Shown in pieces: positions 31,406-39,316 of a DNA stretch of 64,000 nucleotides (position 1 is its first letter; each line of letters begins with the position of its first letter). Origin of the DNA: Aeromicrobium flavum (GTDB lineage: Bacteria > Actinomycetota > Actinomycetes > Propionibacteriales > Nocardioidaceae). Location: contig NZ_BJZQ01000008.1 in the NCBI RefSeq assembly GCF_007992115.1, positions 62,001 through 126,000 on the forward strand. Direction: 5' to 3'. The position numbers were made by a program, and so were the translations under genes. A model generated the notes under the pieces. It searched no databases. It was not told the origin of the DNA and was given only the letters and a program-made list of their open reading frames with translations.

Positions 31406-31425
31406 GCCGCCCCGCGGAGGGCGGC
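31406..31425. promoter_or_regulatory. Hairpin in the leader of the 31449 gene
   Basis: GCCGCCC (31406-31412) and GGGCGGC (31419-31425) form a perfect 7-bp stem with a 6-nt loop, ending 23 nt before the start codon. It could be the end of an upstream transcript or a leader structure. The role is unknown. Confidence 0.35.
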
Positions 31426-31448
31426 CGACGATCCACCAGGGGGACCTC

Positions 31449-31832
31449 ATGCGCCGGGACCAAGCGTTGCTGCTGACCAGGGTCGTCGCGAGTGTCGTGG
31501 CCGTCGGGGTGCTGTTGTACGTGCCGGTGCTGATCGAGGAGACCGACGAGTTCGAGGGCGGACTGCTGTTCCTGACGCTGCTCCTGACCGGATTCATGGC
31601 CGGGTTCCCGGTGCTGGTCAGTGCCGTCGTCCACGGGTGGGCCGGGCGTACCGACACCTGGACGCCCGTCGTGGCGATGTCCTCCGCGGCGGTCGCTCAC
31701 GTCATCTACATGATGGAGGGCGGTCGGCCGGGGAACCTGATCCCGACGGCGCTGCTCCTGATCCTGATCTACGCCGCGCTGATGTTCGTCGGTGTGTGGC
31801 TCGCCCGCCGCGCGACCGGCGACGACGCGTAG
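31449..31832 (+). CDS. Small four-helix membrane protein of unknown function
   Basis: A 127-residue protein with four predicted membrane helices (residues ~9-26, ~37-58, ~72-88, ~95-116) and a short basic-acidic tail WLARRATGDDA. I do not recognise the family. The ATG at 31449 was chosen because AGGGGGA lies just upstream; the open frame could extend 22 residues further, but that part is not hydrophobic and looks non-coding. It is divergent from the gamma-glutamyltransferase gene and convergent with the DUF6542-like gene (4 bp between stops). Confidence 0.7.
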   Translation: MRRDQALLLTRVVASVVAVGVLLYVPVLIEETDEFEGGLLFLTLLLTGFMAGFPVLVSAVVHGWAGRTDTWTPVVAMSSAAVAHVIYMMEGGRPGNLIPTALLLILIYAALMFVGVWLARRATGDDA

Positions 31833-31836
31833 CGCC

Positions 31837-32283
31837 TCAGCGCCGGACGGTGAGGATCCGCCACACGATGACGGCGATCGCCCCGGCGTGACCGATCAGC
31901 AGCGGGACGCCGTGGGCGATCGTGGCCGACAGCGTCAGTCCGAAGACTCCCGCCGTCTCGGGGAGGCCCTCGATGACGATGGCCTCGGGCGCGGTGGCCG
32001 CGACGATCAGCAGCGCGGCGACCAGCAGGACCGGCGGCATGACCCCCGTGGTGAAGAGTCCGCGATCCTGCACCGCCGTGGCGGCGCTGACGACGACGAG
32101 GACGAAGCCGACCGAGAAGGCGATGCCGAGCCGGTCGTCGAGGAGGTCGAGTCCGGTGACGGCGGCCAGCACGAGGGCGGAGCACACGACAGTGGCACGC
32201 GGCGTCAGGTCGTACCTGGCAGCCGCGGCCGGGGTCCTGGCCAGGGCCATGATGGCGCCGGCGGCCGGCGAGCTCATGGTCAT
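31837..32283 (-). CDS. DUF6542-like membrane protein
   Basis: A 148-residue protein with about four membrane helices after a ~25-residue cytoplasmic N-terminus (LTPRATVVCSALVLAAVTG is the first). The position just after rmuC and the pattern of helices fit the actinobacterial DUF6542 group; the family match is by memory and moderate. Its ATG overlaps the rmuC stop (ATGA, 32280-32283), so translation is coupled. A second ATG two codons later is also possible. The function is unknown. Confidence 0.7.
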   Translation of the reverse strand: MTMSSPAAGAIMALARTPAAAARYDLTPRATVVCSALVLAAVTGLDLLDDRLGIAFSVGFVLVVVSAATAVQDRGLFTTGVMPPVLLVAALLIVAATAPEAIVIEGLPETAGVFGLTLSATIAHGVPLLIGHAGAIAVIVWRILTVRR

Positions 32284-33356
32284 GAACGTAGTTCATCGAG
32301 CAGCTCGGGCGCGGTCATGACGCGGGGTGTCGCCTCGATCACACGCGGGTGGAACGGCGGGACGTCGTCGACCTGGAGGTCGTGCAGCCGCCGCGCGCTG
32401 ACGAGCAGCCGGGACTCGACCGACGCGACGGTGTCGTTGTAGGAGCGGACGGCCCGCTCGAGGGACGAGCCGAGCTTGTCGACGTGCCCGGCGACGGTGC
32501 CGAGGCGCTCGTACAGCTCGACGGCCGCACGGTGGATCTCGCGGGCGTTCTCGGCGACGGACTCCTGGGTCCACGCCAGCGCGACGGTGCGCAGCAGGGC
32601 GACGAGCGTGGTGGGGGAGGCCAGCACCACCTGGCGCTCGGCCGCGTGCTCGAGCAGCGCGCCGTCGGCCTCGAGCGCGGCGGACAGGAACGACTCGCCG
32701 GGCACGAACAGGACCACGAACTGCGGCGCCGACTCGAACTGGCGCCAGTAGGACTTGGCGGCCAGCTGGTCGACGTGGGTGCGCAGCTGGCGGGCGTGAC
32801 GAGCCAGGTGGGCGTCGCGGGACGTGGGGTCGTCGGTGGCCGTGGCGTCGAGGAACGCGTCCAGCGGCACCTTGGAGTCGACGACGATGTGCCGGTCGCC
32901 GACCAGCCGGACGACCATGTCGGGACGCAACCGGCCACCGTCGGTGGCGACCTGGAGGTCGAAGTCGCAGTGCTCGGCCATGCCGGCGAGCTCGGCGGTG
33001 CGGCGCAGGTGCAGCTCGCCCCAGCGGCCACGCACCTCGGGACGTCGCAGGGCGGTGGACAGCGAGGCGGTCTCGCGCCGCAGCGCCTCGCCCGTGACGC
33101 GGACGGACTCGACCTGCTCGCGCAGCTGGGCGTGCCACTCGATGCGGCTGGACTCGAGGTCGCGCAGCCGCGAGTCGAAGCGGTCGAGACTCTCGCGCAC
33201 GGGGGCGACCGCGCGCGAGGTGGCCGCCGCGGCGACGTCGACGTCCTGCGCGGAGGTGGGGCGGCTGCGGGTGCCGAGGACGAAGCCGAGCACGCCGGCG
33301 AGGGCGGTGACGAGCAGCAGGACGAGCAGCGCGGTCAGGCTGGGGAAGGTGGCCAT
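32280..33356 (-). CDS. rmuC: DNA recombination protein RmuC
   Basis: A 358-residue RmuC-family protein, implicated in limiting DNA inversions. An N-terminal membrane helix (LTALLVLLLVTALAGVLGFVLG) is followed by a coiled-coil region and the nuclease-like domain: RGRWGELHLRRTAELAGM, HIVVDSKVPLDAFL, VVLFVPGESFLSAAL and SPTTLVALLRTVA are family hallmarks. The ATG at 33356 starts directly before the helix. The gene is followed by the DUF6542-like gene with a 4-bp overlap. Confidence 0.94.
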   Translation of the reverse strand: MATFPSLTALLVLLLVTALAGVLGFVLGTRSRPTSAQDVDVAAAATSRAVAPVRESLDRFDSRLRDLESSRIEWHAQLREQVESVRVTGEALRRETASLSTALRRPEVRGRWGELHLRRTAELAGMAEHCDFDLQVATDGGRLRPDMVVRLVGDRHIVVDSKVPLDAFLDATATDDPTSRDAHLARHARQLRTHVDQLAAKSYWRQFESAPQFVVLFVPGESFLSAALEADGALLEHAAERQVVLASPTTLVALLRTVALAWTQESVAENAREIHRAAVELYERLGTVAGHVDKLGSSLERAVRSYNDTVASVESRLLVSARRLHDLQVDDVPPFHPRVIEATPRVMTAPELLDELRS

Positions 33357-33457
33357 GCGGCCATGGTGGCGGCGGGCACCGACACTTCCGTGGGGCGGTG
33401 GACACCGCGGGTCGCTCGCGGAACGATCGAGGCACACGCGACCGACGAGGAAACCCC

Positions 33458-33907
33458 ATGACGAAGCTGGCGCTCACCCTGACCACGACGCTCGAGCCGC
33501 GGGGCCGGGCCGCCGCGGTGATCCTCACCGACGATCAGGTGGAGTCCCTCGGGGCCGGCAAGGCGTTCCCGGTGCGGGTCACCATCGGCGACGTGACCGA
33601 GGCCGCCCGGCTGGCGCGCATGGGCGGCGAGAACCTGATCGGGTTGAGCAAGGCCAAGCGCCAGGCGCTGGGCGTCGACATCGGCGAGCAGGTCGAGGTG
33701 CGCATCGAGGTGGACGCCGCGCCTCGGAAGGTCGAGGTGCCCGACGCGCTGGCGGCCGCGCTGGACGAGGCCGGTCTGCGCGCGGACTTCGACGCCCTGG
33801 CCTACTCGCACCGCAAGGAGCACGCCCGCTCGGTGGCCGAGGCGAAGAAGGACGACACGCGAGAGCGCCGGGTGCAGAAGGTCGTCGAGGCCATGCGTGG
33901 GGCGTGA
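33458..33907 (+). CDS. DUF1905 / YdeI-like (OmpD-associated) protein
   Basis: A 149-residue cytoplasmic protein. Residues ~1-85 match DUF1905 (small beta barrel: LTLTTTLEPRG, KAFPVRVTIGD, GENLIGLSKAKRQALG, GEQVEVRIEVD) and residues ~90-149 match the YdeI/OmpD-associated domain with the typical FDALAYSHRKEHARSVAEAKK. The molecular role is unknown; E. coli YdeI has been linked to stress resistance. ACGAGG 7 nt before the ATG is a ribosome-binding site. It is convergent with the heme-degrading protein gene, 1 bp between stops. Confidence 0.88.
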   Translation: MTKLALTLTTTLEPRGRAAAVILTDDQVESLGAGKAFPVRVTIGDVTEAARLARMGGENLIGLSKAKRQALGVDIGEQVEVRIEVDAAPRKVEVPDALAAALDEAGLRADFDALAYSHRKEHARSVAEAKKDDTRERRVQKVVEAMRGA

Positions 33908-33908
33908 G

Positions 33909-34235
33909 TCAGCCCTGCGAGAGGTCGGCGACCTCGTAGCTCCACACCTCGCTGTGGGTCGACACGGGCTTGGGCGCCTCGCCGCCGGACCGCTCGGCCT
34001 CGGAGCGGTGCCCGTGTCCGAAGGCCGGCGAGCTGAGCCAGGCCTGGAAGGACTCCTCGTCGCTCCAGCGCGTGACGACGAGCCACTGCTCGCGGTCGTC
34101 GGTGGGCTTGAGCAGCTCGAACCCCTCGAAGCCGGCCTGGCCGTCGACGGCTCCGGCGCGCTTGGCGAAGCGGTGGGCCAGCTCGTCGCCGGCGTCCTTC
34201 GGCACGGTGATGGCGTTGATCTTGATGACAGTCAC
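33909..34235 (-). CDS. MhuD-like heme-degrading monooxygenase
   Basis: A 108-residue ABM-fold protein close in length and sequence to mycobacterial MhuD, which opens heme to release iron. The start VTVIKINAITVP places an Asn at position 7, as in MhuD, and TRWSDEESFQAW keeps the Trp at position 66; a histidine pair (74 and 76, in FGHGHRSE) lies where the heme-ligand His75 is expected. The rest (GFEGFELLKPTD) follows the family. The GTG start at 34235 overlaps the methyltransferase stop (GTGA), so translation is coupled. No iron-box motif is evident. Confidence 0.85.
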   Translation of the reverse strand: MTVIKINAITVPKDAGDELAHRFAKRAGAVDGQAGFEGFELLKPTDDREQWLVVTRWSDEESFQAWLSSPAFGHGHRSEAERSGGEAPKPVSTHSEVWSYEVADLSQG

Positions 34236-35017
34236 GAGGCCCAGTGTCCCATCGTGCCGGGATGGAGGGCGACCACCGCGTCCTCGTCGTCGGCGTGCAG
34301 CACCCGCCCCGGCACGTCGGGCGCCTGGCCGGCGGAGAGCAGGGTCACGAGGGCACCGTCGGGGCTCAGCCAGTCCGTGAGGGGAGCGGCGACCGCGCGC
34401 AGGTGGTCGAGGCCCGTGGCGCCGCCGTCGACCATGTGACGCGGCTCGTGGGCGCGGAAGTCGGCGTGGATCTGGTCGACCCGGTCGGTGGGGACGTGCG
34501 GGAGGTAGCCGACCGCGAGGTCGACCCGGCCACGCAGGGACGAGGGGAGTCCGTCCCACCACGAGCCGTGGTGGGCGTGGAAGCCGAAGCGCCGGCCGTT
34601 GACCCGAGCCACCACCACCGAGGCGGGGTCGACGTCGACGCCGTGCACCTCGGCGCCGGGCAGGCGGGTGCTGAGGGCGGCGGCGAGGGCGCCGCAGCCG
34701 CAGCCCAGGTCGACGACCACGCGCGCGTCGGGGCGGTGCGTGCTGGCGACCTCGGCCATCACCTCGGCACGACGCCGGGGGACGAAGACCCCGTCGGCGA
34801 CCGCAACGACGAGGCCGGCGAACTCCGCGACTCCCACCGCGTGCTCCAGCGGCATGCCCGTGACGCGGGCCTCGACGGCGCGCTCGATGTCGCCGGGGTC
34901 CGACAGGTGGCGGCGCACGAAGGCGGCCTCGCGCTCGGCGAACACGCACCCGGCAGCACGGAGCCGGGCGACGATCGGGTCGTGGTCCACGACTCGATCA
35001 TCACCCGGCTCGGTCAT
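34232..35017 (-). CDS. PrmC/HemK-like class I methyltransferase with altered catalytic motif
   Basis: A 261-residue SAM-dependent methyltransferase. The N-terminal helical domain (to residue ~85) and VVVDLGCGCGALAAALSTRLPG (SAM loop), HGVDVDPASV and the C-terminal strands match the actinobacterial group annotated as putative protein N5-glutamine methyltransferase. The NPPY motif, which binds the glutamine amide in PrmC, is replaced by VGYLPHVP. It therefore may not methylate release factors; a true prmC is expected elsewhere. It overlaps the MhuD-like gene by 4 bp. Confidence 0.8.
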   Translation of the reverse strand: MTEPGDDRVVDHDPIVARLRAAGCVFAEREAAFVRRHLSDPGDIERAVEARVTGMPLEHAVGVAEFAGLVVAVADGVFVPRRRAEVMAEVASTHRPDARVVVDLGCGCGALAAALSTRLPGAEVHGVDVDPASVVVARVNGRRFGFHAHHGSWWDGLPSSLRGRVDLAVGYLPHVPTDRVDQIHADFRAHEPRHMVDGGATGLDHLRAVAAPLTDWLSPDGALVTLLSAGQAPDVPGRVLHADDEDAVVALHPGTMGHWAS

Positions 35018-35027
35018 CGTGCGGCCG

Positions 35028-36320
35028 TCAGGGCAGCAGCCACAGGGAGCTGCAGTTCGAGCGCACCGACTTGCCGGTGAGGCGGTCGGCGAGCCAGTCG
35101 TGGCTGGGTCCGAGGCGCGTGATCATCGGGGTGAGGTGGTTGAGTGCGGTGCCGCCGGTGCCGATGGGCTGGACGACCGGCACGTAGGTGACGTTGACGC
35201 CCTTCGCGCACCAGTCCTTCGCCAGCTGCTTGGCCTGGGCGTGGTCGACGATGTCGTCCTTCGTGCCCGTGAGCACCTGGACCGGCACGGCGGGCTTGAG
35301 CCGTCCGATGCGCTGCTCGTCGACCGGGGCGCGCAGGGCGGGATCGGCCTTGACCGTGTCGTAGAGCGACTTGCCGTTGGTGGTCCACTTCGACGTCTTC
35401 TGGAAGCCGTAGGAGAACAGCGTGCTGCCGATGCACTGGGTCTTGACCTTCTCCAGCGCCTCCTTGCCGGCCGGCGTGGCGAGCGTGTCGAGCGCGCCCT
35501 GCAGCTCGGGGTTGTAGGGCGTGATGCCGTTGATGGCGTAGGCGATGACGCCGGTCAGGTCGGTGCCGTCGGCGGACTTCAGCACCTCGATCAGGTTGGC
35601 CGGGGGAGCGCCCGCGAAGGCGCCCTTGATGTTGAGCTCGGGGGCGTAGGTGGGCGCCAGCTCGGCGGCCGAGGCGGCGGCGCCGCCGCCCTGGGAGTAG
35701 CCGTTGAGGCCGATCGGGGACGACGCGGTGACCGAGGTGTTCGGGAGCTTCAGTGCGGCGCGGGCGGCGTCGAGGAGGGCCTGTCCCATGTCGAGGCGGT
35801 TCGTGTACGTGTGGACGCGATCGGTGGTGCCGAGGCCGATGTAGTCGGTGAGGACGACCGCGAACCCGCGGTTCAGGAAGTCGAGGATGCCGGGGAGCTC
35901 GTAGCCGATGCCGACCTCGTCGCCGTCCAGGTTGATGAACGTCTCGAGGGACTTGGACGGGGCGCACGCGTCGCCCTGGCCCTGGGTGCCGGCGGCGACC
36001 GCGACGAGCGGGCGGGGCCCGGAGCCGGTCCACTTTTTCGTCGGCTCGATGTAGGCGCCCGTGACGGCGGCCTTCTTGCCGGCCTGGTCGGTGGACGTGT
36101 AGAGCAGGCGGGTGGCCGTGCCGGGCATGTAGATGCCCTTCAGCGTGAGGCCGAGCTTCATCGGCTCGGTGCGCACGACGGTGCCGTTGCCGGCGGGCAG
36201 GTCGGCCGGCGGGTCGTAGAAGCCGGCGGACGGCGCAGCGGTGGCGGACGGGGCGGCCGACAGGCCGATGGCAAGGGCCACGGCGGCCGCCGAGGCGAGG
36301 AGGCGGGCAGAACGAGACAC
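35028..36320 (-). CDS. Secreted lipase of the LIP family
   Basis: A ~430-residue exported alpha/beta hydrolase. The signal peptide spans residues ~1-28 (SARLLASAAAVALAIGL, cleavage after ATA or nearby). The nucleophile lies in GLNGYSQGGGAAASAAE, the acidic residue in LTGTKDDIVDH and the histidine in LNHLTPM, the pattern of secretory lipases (LIP family) found in actinobacteria and yeasts. Several cysteines may form disulfides. The GTG at 36320 was chosen because GGGAG lies 5 nt upstream and it starts the signal peptide cleanly; the open frame extends 11 codons further. A CRP-like palindrome lies 18 bp upstream of the start. Confidence 0.9.
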   Translation of the reverse strand: MSRSARLLASAAAVALAIGLSAAPSATAAPSAGFYDPPADLPAGNGTVVRTEPMKLGLTLKGIYMPGTATRLLYTSTDQAGKKAAVTGAYIEPTKKWTGSGPRPLVAVAAGTQGQGDACAPSKSLETFINLDGDEVGIGYELPGILDFLNRGFAVVLTDYIGLGTTDRVHTYTNRLDMGQALLDAARAALKLPNTSVTASSPIGLNGYSQGGGAAASAAELAPTYAPELNIKGAFAGAPPANLIEVLKSADGTDLTGVIAYAINGITPYNPELQGALDTLATPAGKEALEKVKTQCIGSTLFSYGFQKTSKWTTNGKSLYDTVKADPALRAPVDEQRIGRLKPAVPVQVLTGTKDDIVDHAQAKQLAKDWCAKGVNVTYVPVVQPIGTGGTALNHLTPMITRLGPSHDWLADRLTGKSVRSNCSSLWLLP

Positions 36321-36338
36321 GGGAGCTCCCAAAGAAAG

Positions 36339-36354
36339 TGTGACGAGGGTCACG
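36339..36354. promoter_or_regulatory. CRP-like palindrome upstream of the lipase gene
   Basis: TGTGACGAGGGTCACG contains perfect GTGAC-N4-GTCAC arms. It lies 18 bp upstream of the lipase GTG, on the leader or promoter side. Control by a CRP-family protein is inference. Confidence 0.45.
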
Positions 36355-36432
36355 CGGAATGTATCACGGAGTTACACCCGCGGGATACGGGGGAATCGGC
36401 GGTCGAGGAACACGCCAGTAGGCTGGGCTCCC

Positions 36433-37521
36433 GTGGCCCTCACCATCGGAATCGTCGGACTTCCCAATGCCGGCAAGTCGACCCTCTTCAACGCCCTGAC
36501 CAAGAACGACGTCCTCGCGGCGAACTACCCGTTCGCGACGATCGAGCCGAACGTCGGCGTGGTCGGCGTGCCCGACCCGCGGCTGGAGAAGCTGGCCGAG
36601 ATCTTCGGGTCCGAGCGGATCCTGCCGGCCACCGTCGAGTTCGTCGACATCGCCGGCATCGTGCGCGGCGCGTCCGAGGGCGAGGGCATGGGCAACAAGT
36701 TCCTGTCCCACATCCGCGACTCCGACGCGATCTGCCAGGTCACCCGCGTCTTCCGCGACGAGGACGTCACGCACGTCGACGGCGAGGTCAACCCCGGCAG
36801 CGACATCGAGACCATCTCGATCGAGCTGATCCTGGCCGACCTGCAGACCGTCGACAAGGCGCTGCCTCGGCTCGACAAGGAGTCGCGCAAGGACAAGTCC
36901 CTCGTCGCGCAGTTCGAGGAGGCGAAGAAGGCCAAGGAGGTGCTCGAGGCCGGCACCGGCGTGCTCAAGGCTGGACTCGACCTCGAGGCGCTCCGCGACC
37001 TGCACCTGCTGACCGCCAAGCGCTTCCTCTACGTCTTCAACTGCGACACCGACGAGCTGTCCGACGAGGACCTCAAGGCCAAGATGCGCGAGCTCGTCGC
37101 CCCGGCCGAGGCCGTCTTCCTCGACGCCAAGAGCGAGGCCGAGCTGGTCGAGCTGGGCGATGACGAGGAGGCCGAGCAGATGCGCGCCGAGATGCTCGCC
37201 GACCTCGGCATCGACGAGCCGGGCCTCGACCAGCTGGCGCGCGTCGGCTTCACGACGCTCGGCCTGCAGACCTACCTGACCGCGGGCCCCAAGGAGTCGC
37301 GCGCCTGGACGATCAAGAAGGGCGCCACCGCCCCCGAGGCCGCCGGCGTGATCCACACCGACTTCCAGAAGGGCTTCATCAAGGCCGAGATCGTCTCCTT
37401 CGACGACCTCGTCGCTGCGGGCTCGATGGCCGAGGCCAAGGCCGCCGGCAAGGTGCGCATGGAGGGCAAGGAGTACGTCATGGCCGACGGCGACGTGGTG
37501 GAGTTCCGCTTCAACGTCTGA
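36433..37521 (+). CDS. ychF: Redox-regulated ATPase YchF (Obg family)
   Basis: A 362-residue P-loop protein of the Obg-related family that prefers ATP and associates with ribosomes. GIVGLPNAGKSTLFNALT is the G1 loop, EFVDIAGIVRGASEGEG the G3 region, and the TGS domain is at the end (GFIKAEIVSFDDL, ending VEFRFNV). The length and the C-terminus are canonical. The GTG at 36433 has TAGGCT 8 nt upstream and no Shine-Dalgarno sequence. It is divergent from the secreted lipase gene. Confidence 0.98.
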   Translation: MALTIGIVGLPNAGKSTLFNALTKNDVLAANYPFATIEPNVGVVGVPDPRLEKLAEIFGSERILPATVEFVDIAGIVRGASEGEGMGNKFLSHIRDSDAICQVTRVFRDEDVTHVDGEVNPGSDIETISIELILADLQTVDKALPRLDKESRKDKSLVAQFEEAKKAKEVLEAGTGVLKAGLDLEALRDLHLLTAKRFLYVFNCDTDELSDEDLKAKMRELVAPAEAVFLDAKSEAELVELGDDEEAEQMRAEMLADLGIDEPGLDQLARVGFTTLGLQTYLTAGPKESRAWTIKKGATAPEAAGVIHTDFQKGFIKAEIVSFDDLVAAGSMAEAKAAGKVRMEGKEYVMADGDVVEFRFNV

Positions 37522-37549
37522 ATCGGTGCCTCGATGATGAGTCACTCAA

Positions 37550-37575
37550 GCCCATATACGGGCCAGAGCGGCACA
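37550..37575. repeat. Left copy of a 26-bp imperfect inverted repeat around the ABC-F gene
   Basis: The first 15 bases, GCCCATATACGGGCC, are an exact reverse complement of 39293-39307; the next 11 match at 8 positions, so 23 of 26 bases agree. It lies 28 bp after ychF, upstream of the ABC-F gene. It may mark a cassette end or be a regulatory site repeated as a terminator. Confidence 0.55.
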
Positions 37576-37623
37576 TCGTCGCGGCACTGAGCCCCAGCCG
37601 CGCGGCCCCCTTGGCGTGGGTAC

Positions 37624-37639
37624 TGACAGGCTTCTGTCA
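37624..37639 (+). promoter_or_regulatory. Palindrome covering the ribosome-binding region and start of the ABC-F gene
   Basis: TGACAG-GCTT-CTGTCA is a perfect inverted repeat with 6-bp arms. The second arm ends on the A of the ATG and the first arm holds the only purine-rich (ACAGG) sequence near the start. In RNA it would be a small hairpin over the translation start; as DNA it could be an operator. Confidence 0.5.
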
Positions 37640-39258
37640 TGGGTCACGTCGACGTCGCACACCTTGAATACGTCCTGCCGGACGGGCGGTTGCTGCTCGG
37701 TGACGTGTCCTTCCGTGTGGGAGAGGGGTCCGTGGTGGCGCTGGTCGGGCCGAACGGGGCCGGAAAGTCGACGCTGCTCAGGCTGATCGACGGCTCTCTG
37801 ACGCCCGACTCGGGCACCGTGAACGTCTCCGGTGGTCTGGCCGTGATGCCGCAGTTCGTCGGCACGGTGCGTGACGGGTCGTCGGTGCGCGACCTGCTGG
37901 TGAGTGTGGCACCCGACCGCATCCGCAACGCCGCGCGAGCGGTGGACGCCGCCGAGGCCGCGCTGGCCTCGAACGACGACGAGGCCACGCAGATGGCCTA
38001 CGCCCAGGCGCTCTCGGACTGGGCCGAAGCCGAGGGCTACGACTACGAGAACACCTGGGACATGTGCACGATCGAAGCCCTGGGTGCCTCGTACTACTCC
38101 GTCATGGACCGCGAGGCCGTGACGCTGTCGGGCGGTGAGCAGAAGCGGGTCGTGCTGGAGGCGTTGCTGCGCGGACCGGCCGAGGTGCTGCTGCTCGACG
38201 AGCCCGACAACTACCTGGACGTCCCCTCCAAGCGCTGGCTGGAACAGCAACTGCGCGAGACCCGCAAGACCGTGCTGCTGGTCTCGCACGACCGCGAGCT
38301 GCTGTCGGAGGCCGCTGACAAGATCCTCTCGGTCGAGCCGTCGCCGGCCGGAGCCGACGTGTGGGTGCACGGAGGCGGTTTCGCATCCTTCCACGAGGCC
38401 CGCACGCAGCGGTTCGCGCGGTTCGAGGAGCTGCGCAAGCGATGGGACGAGCAGCACGCGCGGTTGAAGAAGCTGGTGGTGAGCCTGCAGCAGGCTGCCG
38501 CCGTCAGCCATGCGATGGCGTCGCGGTACGCCGCGGCGCAGACCCGGCTGAGGAAGTTCGAGGAGATCGGCCCGCCCCCTGAGCCACCGCGCGAGCAGGA
38601 CATCACGATGCGCCTGAAGGGCGGCCGCACCGGCGTGCGGGCGATCACCATCGAGAAGCTGGAGCTGACGGGCCTGATGGAGCCCTTCGACCTCGAGGTG
38701 TTCCAGGGCGAGCGGGTGGCCGTGCTCGGCTCGAACGGCTCAGGCAAGTCGCACTTCCTGCGCCTGCTGGCGGGTCAGCCGGTCGACCACGCGGGCGCCT
38801 GGAAGCTCGGCGCGCGGGTCGTGCCGGGTCACTTCGCGCAGACCCACGCCTACCCCGAGCTCGAAGGCCGGACGCTGCTGGACATCCTGTGGGCCGAACA
38901 TGCACTGCAGCGCGGGCCCGCGATGTCGTCACTGCGGCGCTACGAGCTGGAGCAGCAGGCCGAGACCACGTACGAACGGCTCTCGGGAGGGCAGAAGGCA
39001 CGGGTGCAGATCCTGCGCCTCGAGCTCGGCGGAGCGACGTCGCTGCTGCTCGACGAGCCCACCGACAACCTCGACCTGGAGTCGGCCGAGGCGCTGCAGG
39101 CCGCGCTCGAGTCGTACGAGGGCACCGTCCTGGCGGTGACCCACGACCGTTGGTTCGCCAAGACCTTCGACCGATTCCTGGTCTTCGGAGCCGACGGCGT
39201 GGTGCGTGAGAGCTCGGAGCCCGTGTGGGACGAGGGACGCGTGCAACGCCACCGCTGA
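37639..39258 (+). CDS. ABC-F family ATP-binding protein
   Basis: A 539-residue soluble protein with two ABC ATPase domains and no membrane part, the ABC-F layout of ribosome-acting proteins. Domain 1: Walker A GPNGAGKST, signature TLSGGEQKRV, Walker B VLLLDEPDNYLD. A linker of ~80 residues rich in basic and coiled-coil sequence (residues ~245-320) follows. Domain 2: Walker A GSNGSGKSH (His in place of Thr), signature RLSGGQKARV, Walker B LLLDEPTDNLDLES. Some ABC-F proteins protect ribosomes from antibiotics; others tune translation, and this one cannot be assigned. The start is covered by a small palindrome and the gene is framed by inverted repeats. Confidence 0.92.
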   Translation: MGHVDVAHLEYVLPDGRLLLGDVSFRVGEGSVVALVGPNGAGKSTLLRLIDGSLTPDSGTVNVSGGLAVMPQFVGTVRDGSSVRDLLVSVAPDRIRNAARAVDAAEAALASNDDEATQMAYAQALSDWAEAEGYDYENTWDMCTIEALGASYYSVMDREAVTLSGGEQKRVVLEALLRGPAEVLLLDEPDNYLDVPSKRWLEQQLRETRKTVLLVSHDRELLSEAADKILSVEPSPAGADVWVHGGGFASFHEARTQRFARFEELRKRWDEQHARLKKLVVSLQQAAAVSHAMASRYAAAQTRLRKFEEIGPPPEPPREQDITMRLKGGRTGVRAITIEKLELTGLMEPFDLEVFQGERVAVLGSNGSGKSHFLRLLAGQPVDHAGAWKLGARVVPGHFAQTHAYPELEGRTLLDILWAEHALQRGPAMSSLRRYELEQQAETTYERLSGGQKARVQILRLELGGATSLLLDEPTDNLDLESAEALQAALESYEGTVLAVTHDRWFAKTFDRFLVFGADGVVRESSEPVWDEGRVQRHR

Positions 39259-39281
39259 GGCACTGGACTGTTGAGCGGTGT

Positions 39282-39314
39282 TGTGCCGGTTCGGCCCGTA
39301 TATGGGCCGAACCG
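39282..39314. terminator. Palindrome / right inverted repeat between the ABC-F and WYL genes
   Basis: CGGTTCGGCCC (39287-39297) and GGGCCGAACCG (39304-39314) form a perfect 11-bp stem around GTATAT, between two convergent genes, so a bidirectional terminator is likely. Bases 39282-39307 are also the right copy of the inverted repeat found upstream of the ABC-F gene. ACTCAAG follows at 39315-39321 and also occurs at 37544-37550. Confidence 0.65.
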
Positions 39315-39316
39315 AC

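Noticed and set aside
33909..34235. Iron-responsive (Fur/IdeR) box at the MhuD-like gene
   Set aside because: The start overlaps the upstream gene and no TTAGG-type palindrome is seen before the methyltransferase either.
37639..39258. Calling the ABC-F protein an antibiotic-resistance determinant
   Set aside because: ABC-F proteins include housekeeping translation factors; the GKSH Walker A variant and context do not discriminate.
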